From Lautropia dentalis (GTDB lineage Bacteria > Pseudomonadota > Gammaproteobacteria > Burkholderiales > Burkholderiaceae_E), in contig NZ_RRUE01000001.1 of NCBI RefSeq assembly GCF_003892345.1, forward strand, positions 1,271,008 to 1,335,007: DNA of 64,000 bases, in the 5' to 3' direction. Each line of letters begins with the position of its first letter. The first letter of the stretch is position 1. A model generated the notes under the pieces. That model ran no database searches. It was not told the origin of the DNA and saw nothing but the letters and a program-made list of their open reading frames with translations. Both the position numbers and the translations under genes were made by a program. Shown piece by piece: positions 16,828 through 26,661 of the stretch.

Positions 16828-17940
16828 TCAGGCGGCCTGCAGCTCCCGTGCCAGCAAGGCCACCAGTTCCGCAGCGGGCAGCTCGCGTGCCAGCGGGGCG
16901 CCCTGACCGGCCCAGTGGGCGGCCAGGGTGTGGTCGTCGCGGGCGCTGGCCGCGGCGTGCAGCTGTCTGGCGGCATCGTAGGCGCGCGGATAGGCGGCCG
17001 GACGTGGCGCACCGGGCAGGTCGCCCCGCTCGATCAGCCGGTTGGCGATGCCCCGGGCCGGGCGGCCGGAAATGGCGGCCGTCAGCCGGGTATGGAATGC
17101 GCCGGCGCCTTTCAGGCGGGCACGGTACGCTGCACCGGCGGCGGACTCGGGGCACAGGATGAAGGCCGTGCCCAGCTGGGCCGCGACGGCGCCCAGCCCG
17201 AGCATGGCCCGTATGCCCTGGCCATCCATGATGCCGCCGGCCGCAATGACCGGTAGCCGCGTGAAACGGACCAGTAGCCGGACCAGTACGGCCGTGCCGA
17301 GCCCTTCATCGGTGGGCGTGTTCACCCCGGTCATGGCATCGAAGCGACCCCGGTGTCCACCGGCCTCGATGCCCTGGGCGATGATGGCGTCCAGCCCGGC
17401 AGCCTCGATGGCCTGTGCCTCTTCCAGGGTGGTGGCGGTGGCCATCAGGCAGATGCCCGCCTCGTGCAGTGCCTGTATCTGTGCCGGGCGGGGCAGCCCG
17501 AAATGAAAGCTCACCACCGCGGGCCGGGTTTCCAGCAGCACGGCCAGCATGGCGTCGTCATCCAGAAAACTGCCGTAGATCTCGTGCAGTTCGGCGGGCG
17601 GTGTCAGTCCCGATTCGTCGAACAGGGGGGCCAGGTGCTGCAGCCAGGCGCGGTCGGCTGCCGGGTCCGGAGCGGCCGGCTGGTGGCAGAACAGATTGAC
17701 GCCGAAGGCGCGGCCGGTCAGGCTGCGGGTGGCCCCGATCTGTTCCCGGGCGCTGTCCGCAGGGCTGGCGCCCAGCCCCAGGTTGCCCAGGGCTCCAGCA
17801 TTGCTGACGGCGGCAGCCAGGGCCGGGGTGGCCGTGCCGGCCATGGGCGCCTGCACGATGGGCAGGGACATGCCGAGCCGCTGCAGCAGGGGATGGAGAT
17901 GGCCAGCGGTCGTGAGGCCGGGGTTCGATGTATCGGGCAT
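16828..17940 (-). CDS. Nitronate monooxygenase-family FMN oxidoreductase
   Basis: A 370-residue TIM-barrel flavoenzyme of the 2-nitropropane dioxygenase/nitronate monooxygenase family. Visible motifs are PIVQAPMAG at the first strand, SNAGALGNLGLG, FGVNLF and IAQGIEAGGHRGRF, whose His is the catalytic residue of class I enzymes. Later come the phosphate-binding part IAAGGIMDGQGI and LGAVAAQLGTAFILCPES. Such enzymes oxidise nitronates such as propionate-3-nitronate using O2. GGAG precedes the ATG at 17938-17940. It is a single gene, convergent with ybhR. The physiological substrate is not shown by sequence. Confidence 0.9.
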   Translation of the reverse strand: MPDTSNPGLTTAGHLHPLLQRLGMSLPIVQAPMAGTATPALAAAVSNAGALGNLGLGASPADSAREQIGATRSLTGRAFGVNLFCHQPAAPDPAADRAWLQHLAPLFDESGLTPPAELHEIYGSFLDDDAMLAVLLETRPAVVSFHFGLPRPAQIQALHEAGICLMATATTLEEAQAIEAAGLDAIIAQGIEAGGHRGRFDAMTGVNTPTDEGLGTAVLVRLLVRFTRLPVIAAGGIMDGQGIRAMLGLGAVAAQLGTAFILCPESAAGAAYRARLKGAGAFHTRLTAAISGRPARGIANRLIERGDLPGAPRPAAYPRAYDAARQLHAAASARDDHTLAAHWAGQGAPLARELPAAELVALLARELQAA

Positions 17941-18188
17941 GGTGTCTCCTCGTGGCTGGGGGTGTCCTGGTTTTGTGACCCTGTGGCCGGGCCATTTTTC
18001 CTTGCTGGCCGGCGCGAGGGTCGGGCCTTTGCTGGCCCGGGCGCGTCATGGGCTCATTCGTCCCCGCGCTGGTTCTGGCATTGGCTGACAAGGCGCCATC
18101 TGACGCCGGAACTGCAGCGCCATGTGATGGGGTGGCGGGGCTTCGGTGCGGTGTGTCCAGAACCTCGGCGCCAGGTGCCGCCCGTGCT

Positions 18189-18761
18189 TCAGCGCCGGAT
18201 GTAACGATAGCCGATCCAGCCGCCCAGCAGGCCGCCCAGGTGGGCAAAGTGAGCCACGCCTTCCTGCGTGCCGGTCAGGCCGAACCAGAGTTCCAGTGCG
18301 GCATAGATGGCCACGAACACGCGGGCGGGCAGCGGAATGGGCGGAATCAGCAGCATGACCCGCTCGTGCGGAAAGAGCAGTGCATAGGCCAGCAGGATGC
18401 CGAACACGCCGGCCGAGGCCCCGATGACCGGCGCACCGCCCTGACCGGGGATGAGCATGGCCACGAGCAGTTGTGCCAGTGCGCCGAACAGCACGGCCAG
18501 CCCATAGGCGATGGCGGTACGCCGGGCGCCCCAGACCAGCTCGACCCGCGAACCGAACATGTAGATGGCAAACATGTTGAACAGCAGGTGCGTGAAGCTG
18601 CCGTGCAGCACGCTGTAGGTGAGCAGCTGCCATGGATGGGTGAGCGTGATGAGCGGATCGGGCCACAGGGCCAGCCAGCGCATGCTCTCGTAATAGAAGT
18701 TGGCCTGCAGCAGATAGAAGATGGTGTTGACGAGCAGGACAGCCTGGACGAATGGGGGCAC
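18189..18761 (-). CDS. Rhomboid-family intramembrane serine protease
   Basis: A 190-residue protein with six predicted membrane helices. The catalytic serine is S116 in GASAGVFG and the catalytic histidine H174 in AHLGGLLGG; the family segment HGSFTHLLFNM lies near residues 53-63. It cleaves other membrane proteins within the bilayer; substrates are unknown. The protein is close to the minimal six-helix rhomboid core. It stands alone on the minus strand upstream of the oxidoreductase gene, with 248 bases between them. Confidence 0.92.
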   Translation of the reverse strand: MPPFVQAVLLVNTIFYLLQANFYYESMRWLALWPDPLITLTHPWQLLTYSVLHGSFTHLLFNMFAIYMFGSRVELVWGARRTAIAYGLAVLFGALAQLLVAMLIPGQGGAPVIGASAGVFGILLAYALLFPHERVMLLIPPIPLPARVFVAIYAALELWFGLTGTQEGVAHFAHLGGLLGGWIGYRYIRR

Positions 18762-19105
18762 AGTGGATCTCGGCAGAAAAAGGGGGGACGAAAAGGGGGG
18801 ACAGGGCGTCGTCCGGAGCAGGCATCCGGCGCAGGAAGGTGATGAGCCTCTTTCGCCCGCGGAAGGAGGTGGAGGCTCCCCGGGGTGATCCCCAAGGTAA
18901 AACCCGTCCGGAACAGCTGGGGGCGGACCCGGACGGCTTCAAGGCATGTGCGGGCTGGAACCTTCGCCGTCCTTCGGGCTTCTGGAGGCCCTGGCCGTCC
19001 CGGAGACCCTGGCCGTCGCCCGCACCGTCACGCGCGCCCACGGGAGCCAAGGTGTCGCAGGACTTTTGCAGAGGCACCCAGAGGTGCTTCCCGCCGGGCT
19101 GTCCA
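18762..19105. other. Intergenic region between the rhomboid and YihY-family genes
   Basis: About 340 bases, GC-rich, with no convincing gene. It includes the short direct repeat CCCTGGCCGTC (two copies near 18989-19020). The rhomboid promoter should lie here; I cannot place it. Confidence 0.4.
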
Positions 19106-21280
19106 TCAGGCATTGCCCGGGCTGGGGGCATCGGCCGGAGGCCGTCGCGGCGAGATGCCGGGGCGCGGTGTCTTGCGTACCTCCTCGCGCTGCGGGGGCA
19201 GGATGCCGGTGACGGGTACGGCGATGAGCGTTTCGCCCTCGTCGCTCAGCGTGGTGGCAAAGACGGGGACATCCGGATCGGCGCCGGCCTTGTCGCCCAG
19301 GGCACCGGCATCCGGCACGGGGGTGTCTGCCGTGAGCGGTGCATCATTGCCTTCCGGGTGGAACAGCGGGGAGGCCACGAAGGGAAACCGCTGTCCGGAT
19401 GTCGAGGGTGAGGCCATGCTCGCGGATGTGGTCGCGGCAGTGGTCGTAGCCATGCCTGTGGGTGTGGTCGCGGCAGCGGTCGTAGCCATGGTCGTGGCCG
19501 CGGTCGTAGTCGTAGGCTTGGCCCCGGTCGTAGCCGTAGCCGCGGTCGTGTTCATGGTCGCGGGCGACGCGGCAGCAGCCGTGGCCGGTGAGGGGGCGGC
19601 CACGGCCGGGAAGGAGGCCATGGCGGCGGCGTCCGTGGCACACAGGCGGCCCGTACCGGTCGGGATGGCGTCCCAGTCGTCCCCCGGATCCCGGACGGCC
19701 GGGGTGGCCTGCCGGCCTTCACGCTGGGCCTGGCGCTCGAGCTGCTGCAGGGCTGCCCGGCGCTGAGCCGTGCTGCGCAGGCCGACGCCCCCGCCCAGTT
19801 CCTCATCGGCCAAAGCCACACCGCCCATGATCTGCCCATGCGGCAGGACAGGTGCAGCCGAAGCCGCCACCGCCTGAAGGCTGGCGGCCACTGCACCGGC
19901 GCCACCGCCGACCAGGCTGGGGGTCAGCACGGTACGGCTGCCGGCGGGACGGGTCAGCAGGTCGCGGAAGCTGATGGTGGACAGCACGGCCGACATCTGG
20001 TCCTGTGCGTAGAAGAAGGTCTGGATGGTGTCGTCGGCAGCCGGGTCCGGTGGATGGATCTCGCCGGCGTGACGCACGGCCTCCAGGACCTGCCAGGGCG
20101 TGATGTTGCCCAGATCACGCCCGGGTATCCAGCCTGGCGGGTCGGTGCGGTCGGTGCGCACGACGATGCCCCGGGCGGCCAGCGCCTCCAGAATGGCGTC
20201 GATGGCGTAGCCGGGCGTGTGAAAGCGCTGGGCCAGTTCTCCGGCCTGCAGTGGCGTACTGCCCTGCAGGTAGCGTTCGCCCAGTGTCTGCATGATGGCC
20301 AGGGCCAGCTGGTCCTGGCTCTGCGACGACAGCCGCGGCTCCTCGCCGGGGCTGGCCATCAGGCATTCGGTGTGCTGCATGTAGAAGCCCACGCTGGCGC
20401 CCACCAGCACCACCAGCCAGCTGACATACAGCCAGATCATGAAGATGATGATGATGGCCAGGCTGGAATAGATGGCGGTGTACTGGCTGGAACCGGCCAC
20501 GAAACGGGCAAAGCCCCAGCCGGCGCTCTGCCAGCAGACACCGGCCACCAGCGCACTGGTCAGCGCGGGCATGAAGCGCACCCGCGTGTTGGGCATGAAC
20601 AGGTACAGGAACAGGAACAGCAGGATGACCAGCACATAGGGCAGCAGCCGGCCGGCCAGCACGGCCAGGTGACCGAAGGGCTCGACGCTGATGATCATCT
20701 GCACCAGGTGCGACGAGGCCAGGGTGGCGTTGAGCCCCAGCGCCGAGAACACCAGGATGGGCCCGAGCAGCAGGATGCACAGGTAGCCGCTGATGCGCTG
20801 CGAGATCGAGCGCATCTGCTTCACGTGCCAGATGGTGTTGATGGACGCCTCGATCTTGAGGATGGTGGAGACGGCCGTGAACAGCAGCATGCCCAGACCC
20901 ACCGAACCCAGCACCCCGACATTCATGTTGTTGATGAAGTTCATGATGTTGGTGGTGATTTCCTGACCCCGGGGACCGAGCGGCTCCATGAAACGCGCCA
21001 GGGCGGGTTCGATCTGGCCCCGTACGCCAAAGGCCGTGGAGACCGAGAAGGTCAGCGCCAGCATCGGCACGATGGACAGCAGCGTGGTGTAGACGAGGCT
21101 GGTGGCGCGCAGTGTCAGCTGGCCGAAGGCCAGATCCCGGATGACGGCCAGCAGCACGGCCAGGCTCTTGACGAAGAAGCCGGCCAGCCCCCGCCGGTTC
21201 GGGGTCTGGTGGTAGAGACGGTGCTGCAGGGCGGCGAGCAGGCTGGCGGGATTGTCCATCGGGAGAACGGGGCGAAGCAT
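19106..21280 (-). CDS. YihY/UPF0761 (BrkB-like) inner-membrane protein with long low-complexity tail
   Basis: Residues 1-330 are the YihY/BrkB membrane domain with six helices, including LVYTTLLSIVPMLALTFS, the IIIIFMIWLYVSWLVVLVG helix and GASVGFYMQH. A winged-helix-like cytoplasmic part follows (about 335-430). The rest, about 300 residues, is a low-complexity extension with Ala/Thr runs (about 540-640, encoded near 19420-19590). GAGGGGG six bases before the ATG at 21278-21280 decides that start over a TTG five codons upstream. Family members are inner-membrane proteins of uncertain function; older links to RNase BN and serum resistance are not reliable. 724 residues is far longer than the usual 280-430. 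Confidence 0.88.
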   Translation of the reverse strand: MLRPVLPMDNPASLLAALQHRLYHQTPNRRGLAGFFVKSLAVLLAVIRDLAFGQLTLRATSLVYTTLLSIVPMLALTFSVSTAFGVRGQIEPALARFMEPLGPRGQEITTNIMNFINNMNVGVLGSVGLGMLLFTAVSTILKIEASINTIWHVKQMRSISQRISGYLCILLLGPILVFSALGLNATLASSHLVQMIISVEPFGHLAVLAGRLLPYVLVILLFLFLYLFMPNTRVRFMPALTSALVAGVCWQSAGWGFARFVAGSSQYTAIYSSLAIIIIFMIWLYVSWLVVLVGASVGFYMQHTECLMASPGEEPRLSSQSQDQLALAIMQTLGERYLQGSTPLQAGELAQRFHTPGYAIDAILEALAARGIVVRTDRTDPPGWIPGRDLGNITPWQVLEAVRHAGEIHPPDPAADDTIQTFFYAQDQMSAVLSTISFRDLLTRPAGSRTVLTPSLVGGGAGAVAASLQAVAASAAPVLPHGQIMGGVALADEELGGGVGLRSTAQRRAALQQLERQAQREGRQATPAVRDPGDDWDAIPTGTGRLCATDAAAMASFPAVAAPSPATAAAASPATMNTTAATATTGAKPTTTTAATTMATTAAATTPTGMATTTAATTSASMASPSTSGQRFPFVASPLFHPEGNDAPLTADTPVPDAGALGDKAGADPDVPVFATTLSDEGETLIAVPVTGILPPQREEVRKTPRPGISPRRPPADAPSPGNA

Positions 21281-21502
21281 TCCAAACCCCCTCAAGTCTA
21301 CAGAAAGCCGCTACTTTCCGGGGCAGGCTTCCATGACGGGCGGCAGGGGTTGCACGCCCGGCCGGATCATGGTTGGCACCGCAGGCTGCCGTGTGCCCCG
21401 GCCTGTCTGCATTCGGCCGTTCACGGCACATTGCCCGCCGTCCGGTGTTCGCCGCCCCTGCCTGCTGCCCGCTGCCGGAAGCGGCAGCCGGCGCCGTGCG
21501 CA

Positions 21503-21985
21503 TCAGCAGACCCGGGACGGATCCGTGGCCCAGGTGCGGGTCTCGAATACCTCCATTCTGTATTCCACGGTGCGGATGGATTCGACGCTGCCCGGCGTGC
21601 TGATCTCCATGTGCAGCGTGGCGCGCCCCTTCACGATGGCACGGAAGTACCAGACATCGTACGTCACGCCGCCGATGACACGCCGGTCGGGGCCCTGTTC
21701 GCGGCGCAGCTCAGGCCAGCTGTAGCCCCGCTGCCGGTAGAAGCTGGTGCTGTTTGGGTTGTCGATGCGCAGGCGCAGCTCCAGCAGCTGGCCGAGCGCC
21801 ATGTGGGTGGTGCACCGGGTGCCGGCATCGGCGTCGGTGTAGATGATGCGTGGCAGACTGGGTTCGTCGTGGGTGTCGCCCGAGCCGCAGGCGGCCAGCA
21901 GGGTGCCCAGCCCCAGGACGCCCAGTGCCTGCAGGGCGTGGCGGCGGCTGATCCGGTCCGGAGTGCGTGTGTCGTGCCTGTTCAT
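21503..21985 (-). CDS. Lipoprotein with twin-arginine signal, possible chagasin (I42)-like fold
   Basis: A 160-residue protein. The signal RISRRHALQALGVLGLGTLLAAC has consecutive arginines (14-15) and a lipobox with C33. The mature part has GQLLELRLRIDNPNS and YDVWYFRAIVKGRATLHMEI. Both resemble conserved strands and loops of chagasin-type cysteine-protease inhibitors (an early NPTTGY-like loop and a late FxAxxxG strand), but the key loop is not exact. AAGGAG nine bases upstream fixes the ATG at 21983-21985. The divergent gene at 22365 is a paralogue. Likely membrane-anchored facing the periplasm; function inferred only from fold likeness. Confidence 0.65.
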   Translation of the reverse strand: MNRHDTRTPDRISRRHALQALGVLGLGTLLAACGSGDTHDEPSLPRIIYTDADAGTRCTTHMALGQLLELRLRIDNPNSTSFYRQRGYSWPELRREQGPDRRVIGGVTYDVWYFRAIVKGRATLHMEISTPGSVESIRTVEYRMEVFETRTWATDPSRVC

Positions 21986-22364
21986 CTGGTTGTCTCCTTC
22001 AGGCGTGGATGGAAAACCGTCGTGCCGGCCGTTTCCGTGTGGTGTGATGGCCGGAAGATCATCCGGCTGCCCGACACGCGCACGCAAGGAAAGGGCGCCC
22101 GAACGGTTCGCTGCCTGATCAACGTCCGGCACGCTGCTGCGGTTTACGTATTGCGCGGCATGAAAACAACGAAAAAAGCCAAAAATTTCCTGCTGTGACC
22201 ATGATTCATGAGGAGCGGAGAAACAAAAAGTTTCATTTACCCATGACCTGAAGCAAAGAGCGGGCTGCGGCATGGCAGCATGCTCCGCTGACTCACAGGG
22301 GGCGTGGCGGCCGTTCACCCGTATCACCACGGTTCGCCCGTATCCCCATGAAAGGAGATAGCGC
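21986..22364. promoter_or_regulatory. Divergent control region between the paired lipoprotein genes
   Basis: 379 bases with Shine-Dalgarno sites at both ends. The middle (22150-22250) is AT-rich relative to its surroundings and probably holds both promoters. A hairpin-capable segment, GCGGCATG...CATGCTCCGC, lies near 22266-22290. No gene is visible. Confidence 0.45.
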
Positions 22365-22886
22365 ATGAATGCAATGAAGCCTGGTCAGGAGGCCATCGAT
22401 CCGGTGAATGGTCTGAACATGATGGATCCGGAGCATGGCCCGAACGTGGCAGGCACCGGGGCCGCCCGGTCACGGGCGACGGGGATGGGCCGTCGGCAAT
22501 GGCTGGCCGGTACGGCCACGCTGGCCGTGGGGGCACTGCTGGCTGGCTGCGGTCACGACCATGACGACGACGGTTTTCGCCGCGAGCGGGTCTATCTGGA
22601 CGACACCGGGGCCGGCACGGAGACGCGGCTGGTGGTCGGACAGGCCATCGAGATCCGGCTGCCCATCGATCCGGCCACGGGCCAGACCACGGCACATACC
22701 GGCAAGAGTTCGCCGGAGATGCGGCGCGACAGCGGTCCGGAGCGCAAGGTCATCAACGGGCAGACCTATGATGTCTGGGTGTTCGTGGCCGTGGTGGGTG
22801 GGCATGCCACCATCTCGCTGGCCTATGAGCTGCCCGGCCAGATCCTGCGCGAGCTGAAGTACCCGGTGGACGTACACTTCAACTGA
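22365..22886 (+). CDS. Paralogous lipoprotein with twin-arginine signal, possible chagasin (I42)-like fold
   Basis: A 173-residue protein. A 40-residue polar lead precedes MGRRQWLAG and a hydrophobic segment ending LLAGC (C62). After the lipobox is HDHDDD. The body shares with the divergent gene the order GQAIEIRLPID..., SPEMRRDSGPERKVINGQTYDVW and VAVVGGHATISLAYELP. AAAGGAG just upstream of the ATG supports the long start; the internal ATG at codon 41 would give a normal-length Tat-type signal. Probably exported folded and lipid-anchored. Role unknown; a periplasmic inhibitor or binding protein is one reading of the fold likeness. Confidence 0.65.
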   Translation: MNAMKPGQEAIDPVNGLNMMDPEHGPNVAGTGAARSRATGMGRRQWLAGTATLAVGALLAGCGHDHDDDGFRRERVYLDDTGAGTETRLVVGQAIEIRLPIDPATGQTTAHTGKSSPEMRRDSGPERKVINGQTYDVWVFVAVVGGHATISLAYELPGQILRELKYPVDVHFN

Positions 22887-23101
22887 GTGCCTCACTGGCC
22901 CTCTGTGGCCCCGTCCCGTATGCCGGAGGGGGCGCGGGAACGAACGGGTCTGCACCCGCACTCGGGGCAGGGCGGCGGGGCAGCCGGAATCCGGCCTGTT
23001 GCAGCCATGCCACGGCTTTGCCCGCCGGACGGTGATTCCCGGTTTTTCGGCGCTTTTGGCAACCGTTGACGAGGAGATGGGCGAGGGTTTGCCGCATAAT
23101 A

Positions 23102-23179
23102 GGGAAACCCCCAACTGGGGAAATCCCCCATCGGGGAAATGCCTGACCGGGGGAACACCCCACCAGGGGAAAACCCCAC
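23102..23179 (+). repeat. Five degenerate tandem units of GGGGAAA(T)CCCC upstream of mrpA
   Basis: Five consecutive 15-17-base units, each a short palindrome of G-run, AAA and C-run: GGGAAACCCCCAACT, GGGGAAATCCCCCATC, GGGGAAATGCCTGACC, GGGGGAACACCCCACCA and GGGGAAAACCCCACC. They end 45 bases before the mrpA start and follow a CATAAT at 23095-23100, so they may lie in the mRNA leader. Confidence 0.8.
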
Positions 23180-23224
23180 CGCTGCACCGTCACCGGGTCG
23201 CGTGTCCGGCCCCGGGATCCGTCC

Positions 23225-26200
23225 ATGCCCCTCGTCCTGCTGGTTCTGCTGCCCTGGCTTGGCAGCCTGTTCGCTGTCATGCTGCCGTCCAACGCGCGCA
23301 ACGCGGAGTCGACGGCGGCAGGGCTGATCTCGCTGACGGCGCTGGTGCAGGCCGCGCTGTATTTTCCGGCCATCGCCCGGGGCGACATCATCGAGCAGCG
23401 CATCAGCTGGCTGCCCAGTCTGGGGCTGGATCTGGTGCTGCGCATGGATGGCCTGGCCTGGCTCTTCACGATGCTGGTGCTGGGCATCGGCGCGCTGGTG
23501 GTGCTGTATGCGCGCTACTACATGTCGCCGGCCGATCCGGTGCCGCGCTTCTTTGCCTTCCTGATGTCGTTCATGGGCGCCATGACCGGCGTCGTGCTGT
23601 CGGGCAATCTGGTCATGCTGGTGGTGTTCTGGGAGCTGACCAGCATCTATTCCTTTCTGCTGATCGGCTACTGGCACCACCGTGACGATGCCCGCCGCGG
23701 CGCACGGATGGCGCTGCTGGTCACGGGCGCGGGCGGTCTGGCCCTGTTTGCCGGCGTGCTGCTGATCGGCCACGTGGTGGGCAGCTACCAGCTGGCCGAT
23801 GTGCTGGCCAGTGGCGATGCCATTCGCCGGCATGCGTTCTACCAGCCCATTCTGGCCTGCATCCTGCTGGGCGCACTGACCAAGAGCGCCCAGTTTCCGT
23901 TTCTCTTCTGGCTGCCGCGGGCCATGGCGGCGCCCACCCCGGTGTCGGCCTACCTGCATTCGGCCACGATGGTGAAGCTGGGGGTGTTCCTGCTGGCGCG
24001 CCTCTGGCCGGTGCTCTCGGGCACCGAAGAATGGTTCTTCTGGGTGTCCGGGGCCGGCGCGGCCTCGCTGCTGGTGGGGGCCTTCCTCGCCATGTTCCAG
24101 ACCGACCTGAAGGGGCCGCTGGCCTATTCGTCGATCAGCCATCTGGGGCTGATCACGCTGCTGCTGGGCATGAACAGTCGCACCGCCGCGGTGGCGGCCG
24201 TGTTTCACATCATCAACCACGCCACCTTCAAGGCGTCGCTCTTCATGGCGGCGGGCATCGTCGATCACGAGACCGGTACCCGCGACATCCGCAAGCTCTC
24301 GGGGCTGATCCGGAAGATGCCGGTGACCGGGGCGCTGGCCCTGGTGGCCAGTGCCGCCATGGCGGGCGTGCCGCTGCTCAACGGGTTCCTCTCGAAGGAG
24401 ATGTTCTTTGCCGCCACGCTGAGTCTGGAGACTTCGCGGCCCATCGACGTGATCCTGCCGGTGGTGGCCACGGTGGCCGCCATGTTCAGCGTGACCTATG
24501 CGCTGCGCTTTGCGGTGGATGTGTTCTTTGGCCGCCTGGCCACCGACCTGCCGCGTGAACCGCACGAGCCGGTGCACTGGATGCGGGTGCCGGTGGAACT
24601 GCTGGTGGTGCTCTGCCTGGCGGTGGGGGTGCTGCCGGCCACGATCATCGGTCCCATCCTGAATGCCGCCGCCGGCCCGGTGGTGGGCGGGCAGCTGCCG
24701 TCGTACAGCCTGGCCCTCTGGCATGGCTGGAACCTGCCACTGGCCATGAGCCTGGCCGCCATGGCGGGCGGCACGCTGCTGTGGCTGCTGCTGCGCAGAC
24801 CCACCCGCACCTGCGACTACGCCGGTCCGCGCTGGCTGCGCCCCTTCGACGGACAGGTGCTGTTCTCCCGGGGGCTGATCGCGCTGCGGCGGGTGGGCGC
24901 CTGGGGGCTGGTCCTCTTCGGCACCCGCCGCCTGCAGCAGCAGCTCTTTCTGATCGTGCTGGTCAGCGTGGTGCTGGTGGCCGCCAGCCTGTCGCTGCAG
25001 CGGCCCGAGGCCGGCACCCGCCCGACGCTGCCGGTGTCGCCCATCTTCGTGGGCCTGTGGACGCTGGGCGGGCTGTGCGCGATGGGTGCTGCCTGGCAGG
25101 CCAAGTATCACCGGCTGGCCGCCCTGATGATGATGGCCGCCGCCGGGCTGGTCACCTGCATCACCTTCATCTGGTTCTCGGCGCCCGATCTGGCGCTGAC
25201 CCAGCTCACGGTGGAGGTGGTGACCTCGGTGCTTTTCCTGCTGGGCCTGCGCTGGCTGCCGCGCCGCATCCAGGACATGCCGGGGCACCGTCGCAGTCCG
25301 CCGCTGCTGGTGCGGATGCGCCGGGGACGCGACCTGCTGCTGGCCACGGTGGTGGGCGTGGGCATGGCGCTGCTGTCGTGGGCCCTGATGACGCGCCCGT
25401 TCGGCCAGAGCATCTCGCCGTTCTTCATCGAGAAGGCGCTGCCCGAAGGGGGCGGACGCAATGTGGTGAACGTGATGCTGGTGGACTTCCGCGGCTACGA
25501 CACGCTGGGCGAGATCACCGTGCTGTCGGCCGTGGCGCTGACCGTCTATGCGCTGCTGCGGCGCTTCCGGCCGCCGGCCGAGACGCGCGCGCTGCCGTCC
25601 CAGCAGCGGTTGCCGCCCGATATCGTGACCGATCTGGTCAACCCCCGGGCCGCTGCCGACACGGCGCTGGGCTACATGATGGTGCCCGCCGTGCTGGTGC
25701 GGCTGCTGCAGCCGCTGGCGCTGGTGGTGGCGGTGTACCTGCTGCTGCGCGGTCACAACCAGCCGGGCGGAGGCTTCATTGCCGGGCTGGTGGTGGCCAT
25801 CGGCTTCATCCTGCAGTACATCGTGGCCGGCACGGCCTGGGTGGAGTCGCACATGAAGCTGCGGCCGCCGCGCTGGATCGCCTACGGGCTGCTCACCGCC
25901 ATCTCCTGCGGACTGGGCGCCTGGCTGTTCGGCTATCCGTTCCTGACCACGCACACCGGCCATCTGGACCTGGGCCTGCTGGGCGAGACCCACCTGCCCA
26001 GTGCCGCCATTTTCGACATCGGCGTGTTTGCCGTGGTGGTGGGCGCGACGATGCTGATCCTCACCGCCCTGTCGCACCAGTCGATCCGCCGTACCCGCCG
26101 GCCCGCCGCCGATGAGGCCGGGCAGACGGCCCCCGAGGGTGACGCGCGTCACCAGGGCGAGGTCGAGACCCTGATCCAGCGGCCGGGGCCGGCCACGGTC

Positions 26201-26302
26201 ACGGCGACGGCTCTGCGGCCGGGGGGCGCTGCCGCCACATCCCGGAACCCGTCGGCCACGACCCGCACCCCCGTGGCGGGTGGCGATACCGACACCCCCT
26301 GA
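23225..26302 (+). CDS. mrpA: Mrp Na+(K+)/H+ antiporter subunit A fused to subunit B (PhaAB type)
   Basis: A 1025-residue polytopic inner-membrane protein. The first 750 residues are MrpA, related to NuoL: the helix-rich core with [37 protein letters not shown] and [21 protein letters not shown]. The C-terminal part is the MrpB domain, recognised by [22 protein letters not shown]. Fusion of A and B is the rule in group 2 (rhizobial Pha-type) operons. Together with mrpC-G it makes a proton-motive-force-driven cation exporter for pH and salt homeostasis. The last 65 residues are a polar tail. It starts at the ATG at 23225 and is followed 11 bases later by mrpC. Confidence 0.95.
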   Translation: MPLVLLVLLPWLGSLFAVMLPSNARNAESTAAGLISLTALVQAALYFPAIARGDIIEQRISWLPSLGLDLVLRMDGLAWLFTMLVLGIGALVVLYARYYMSPADPVPRFFAFLMSFMGAMTGVVLSGNLVMLVVFWELTSIYSFLLIGYWHHRDDARRGARMALLVTGAGGLALFAGVLLIGHVVGSYQLADVLASGDAIRRHAFYQPILACILLGALTKSAQFPFLFWLPRAMAAPTPVSAYLHSATMVKLGVFLLARLWPVLSGTEEWFFWVSGAGAASLLVGAFLAMFQTDLKGPLAYSSISHLGLITLLLGMNSRTAAVAAVFHIINHATFKASLFMAAGIVDHETGTRDIRKLSGLIRKMPVTGALALVASAAMAGVPLLNGFLSKEMFFAATLSLETSRPIDVILPVVATVAAMFSVTYALRFAVDVFFGRLATDLPREPHEPVHWMRVPVELLVVLCLAVGVLPATIIGPILNAAAGPVVGGQLPSYSLALWHGWNLPLAMSLAAMAGGTLLWLLLRRPTRTCDYAGPRWLRPFDGQVLFSRGLIALRRVGAWGLVLFGTRRLQQQLFLIVLVSVVLVAASLSLQRPEAGTRPTLPVSPIFVGLWTLGGLCAMGAAWQAKYHRLAALMMMAAAGLVTCITFIWFSAPDLALTQLTVEVVTSVLFLLGLRWLPRRIQDMPGHRRSPPLLVRMRRGRDLLLATVVGVGMALLSWALMTRPFGQSISPFFIEKALPEGGGRNVVNVMLVDFRGYDTLGEITVLSAVALTVYALLRRFRPPAETRALPSQQRLPPDIVTDLVNPRAAADTALGYMMVPAVLVRLLQPLALVVAVYLLLRGHNQPGGGFIAGLVVAIGFILQYIVAGTAWVESHMKLRPPRWIAYGLLTAISCGLGAWLFGYPFLTTHTGHLDLGLLGETHLPSAAIFDIGVFAVVVGATMLILTALSHQSIRRTRRPAADEAGQTAPEGDARHQGEVETLIQRPGPATVTATALRPGGAAATSRNPSATTRTPVAGGDTDTP

Positions 26303-26313
26303 AGGAGCACGAG

Positions 26314-26661
26314 ATGGAAATGATTCTGGCCGGTGCCATCGGGGTGCTGTGCGGTTCGGGCGTGTGGCTGCTGCTGCGGCCGCGGACCTTTCAGGTGATC
26401 ATGGGGCTGTCGCTGCTGTCCTATGGGGTCAACCTGTTCATCTTCAGCATGGGGCGGCTCACGCTCGACAGCGCGCCGGTGCTGGTGGAGGGCCAGCCGG
26501 CCACGCTCGATCACTATGCCGACCCGATGCCACAGGCGCTGGTGCTGACCGCCATCGTGATCGGCTTCGCCATGACCGCCATGTATCTGGTGGTGATGCT
26601 GGCGGCCCGCGGGCTGGCCGACACCGACCACGTCGACGGCAACCCGGATCTGGAGTGGTAA
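26314..26661 (+). CDS. mrpC: Mrp antiporter subunit C
   Basis: A 115-residue NuoK-like subunit with three helices; GLSLLSYGVNLFIFSMGRL and DPMPQALVLTAIVIGFAMTA are the family-defining pieces. AAGGAG lies eight to ten bases before the ATG at 26314. It is a required part of the six-gene Mrp complex. Its stop codon region (TGGTAAGCG) has been copied twice more into the gap before mrpD. Confidence 0.95.
   Translation: MEMILAGAIGVLCGSGVWLLLRPRTFQVIMGLSLLSYGVNLFIFSMGRLTLDSAPVLVEGQPATLDHYADPMPQALVLTAIVIGFAMTAMYLVVMLAARGLADTDHVDGNPDLEW

Noticed and set aside
19838-22198. 786-codon plus-strand open frame
   Set aside because: Antisense to the YihY-family gene and one lipoprotein gene; composition is His/Gln/Gly-rich with no motif.
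23102-23179. CRISPR-like array upstream of mrpA
   Set aside because: Units are 15-17 bases with no spacers and are internally palindromic; no cas genes are in the window.
22892-26152. 1086-codon minus-strand open frame
   Set aside because: Opposite mrpA; translation is Gln/His/Arg-rich without any fold likeness, as expected for the complement of GC-rich membrane-protein genes.
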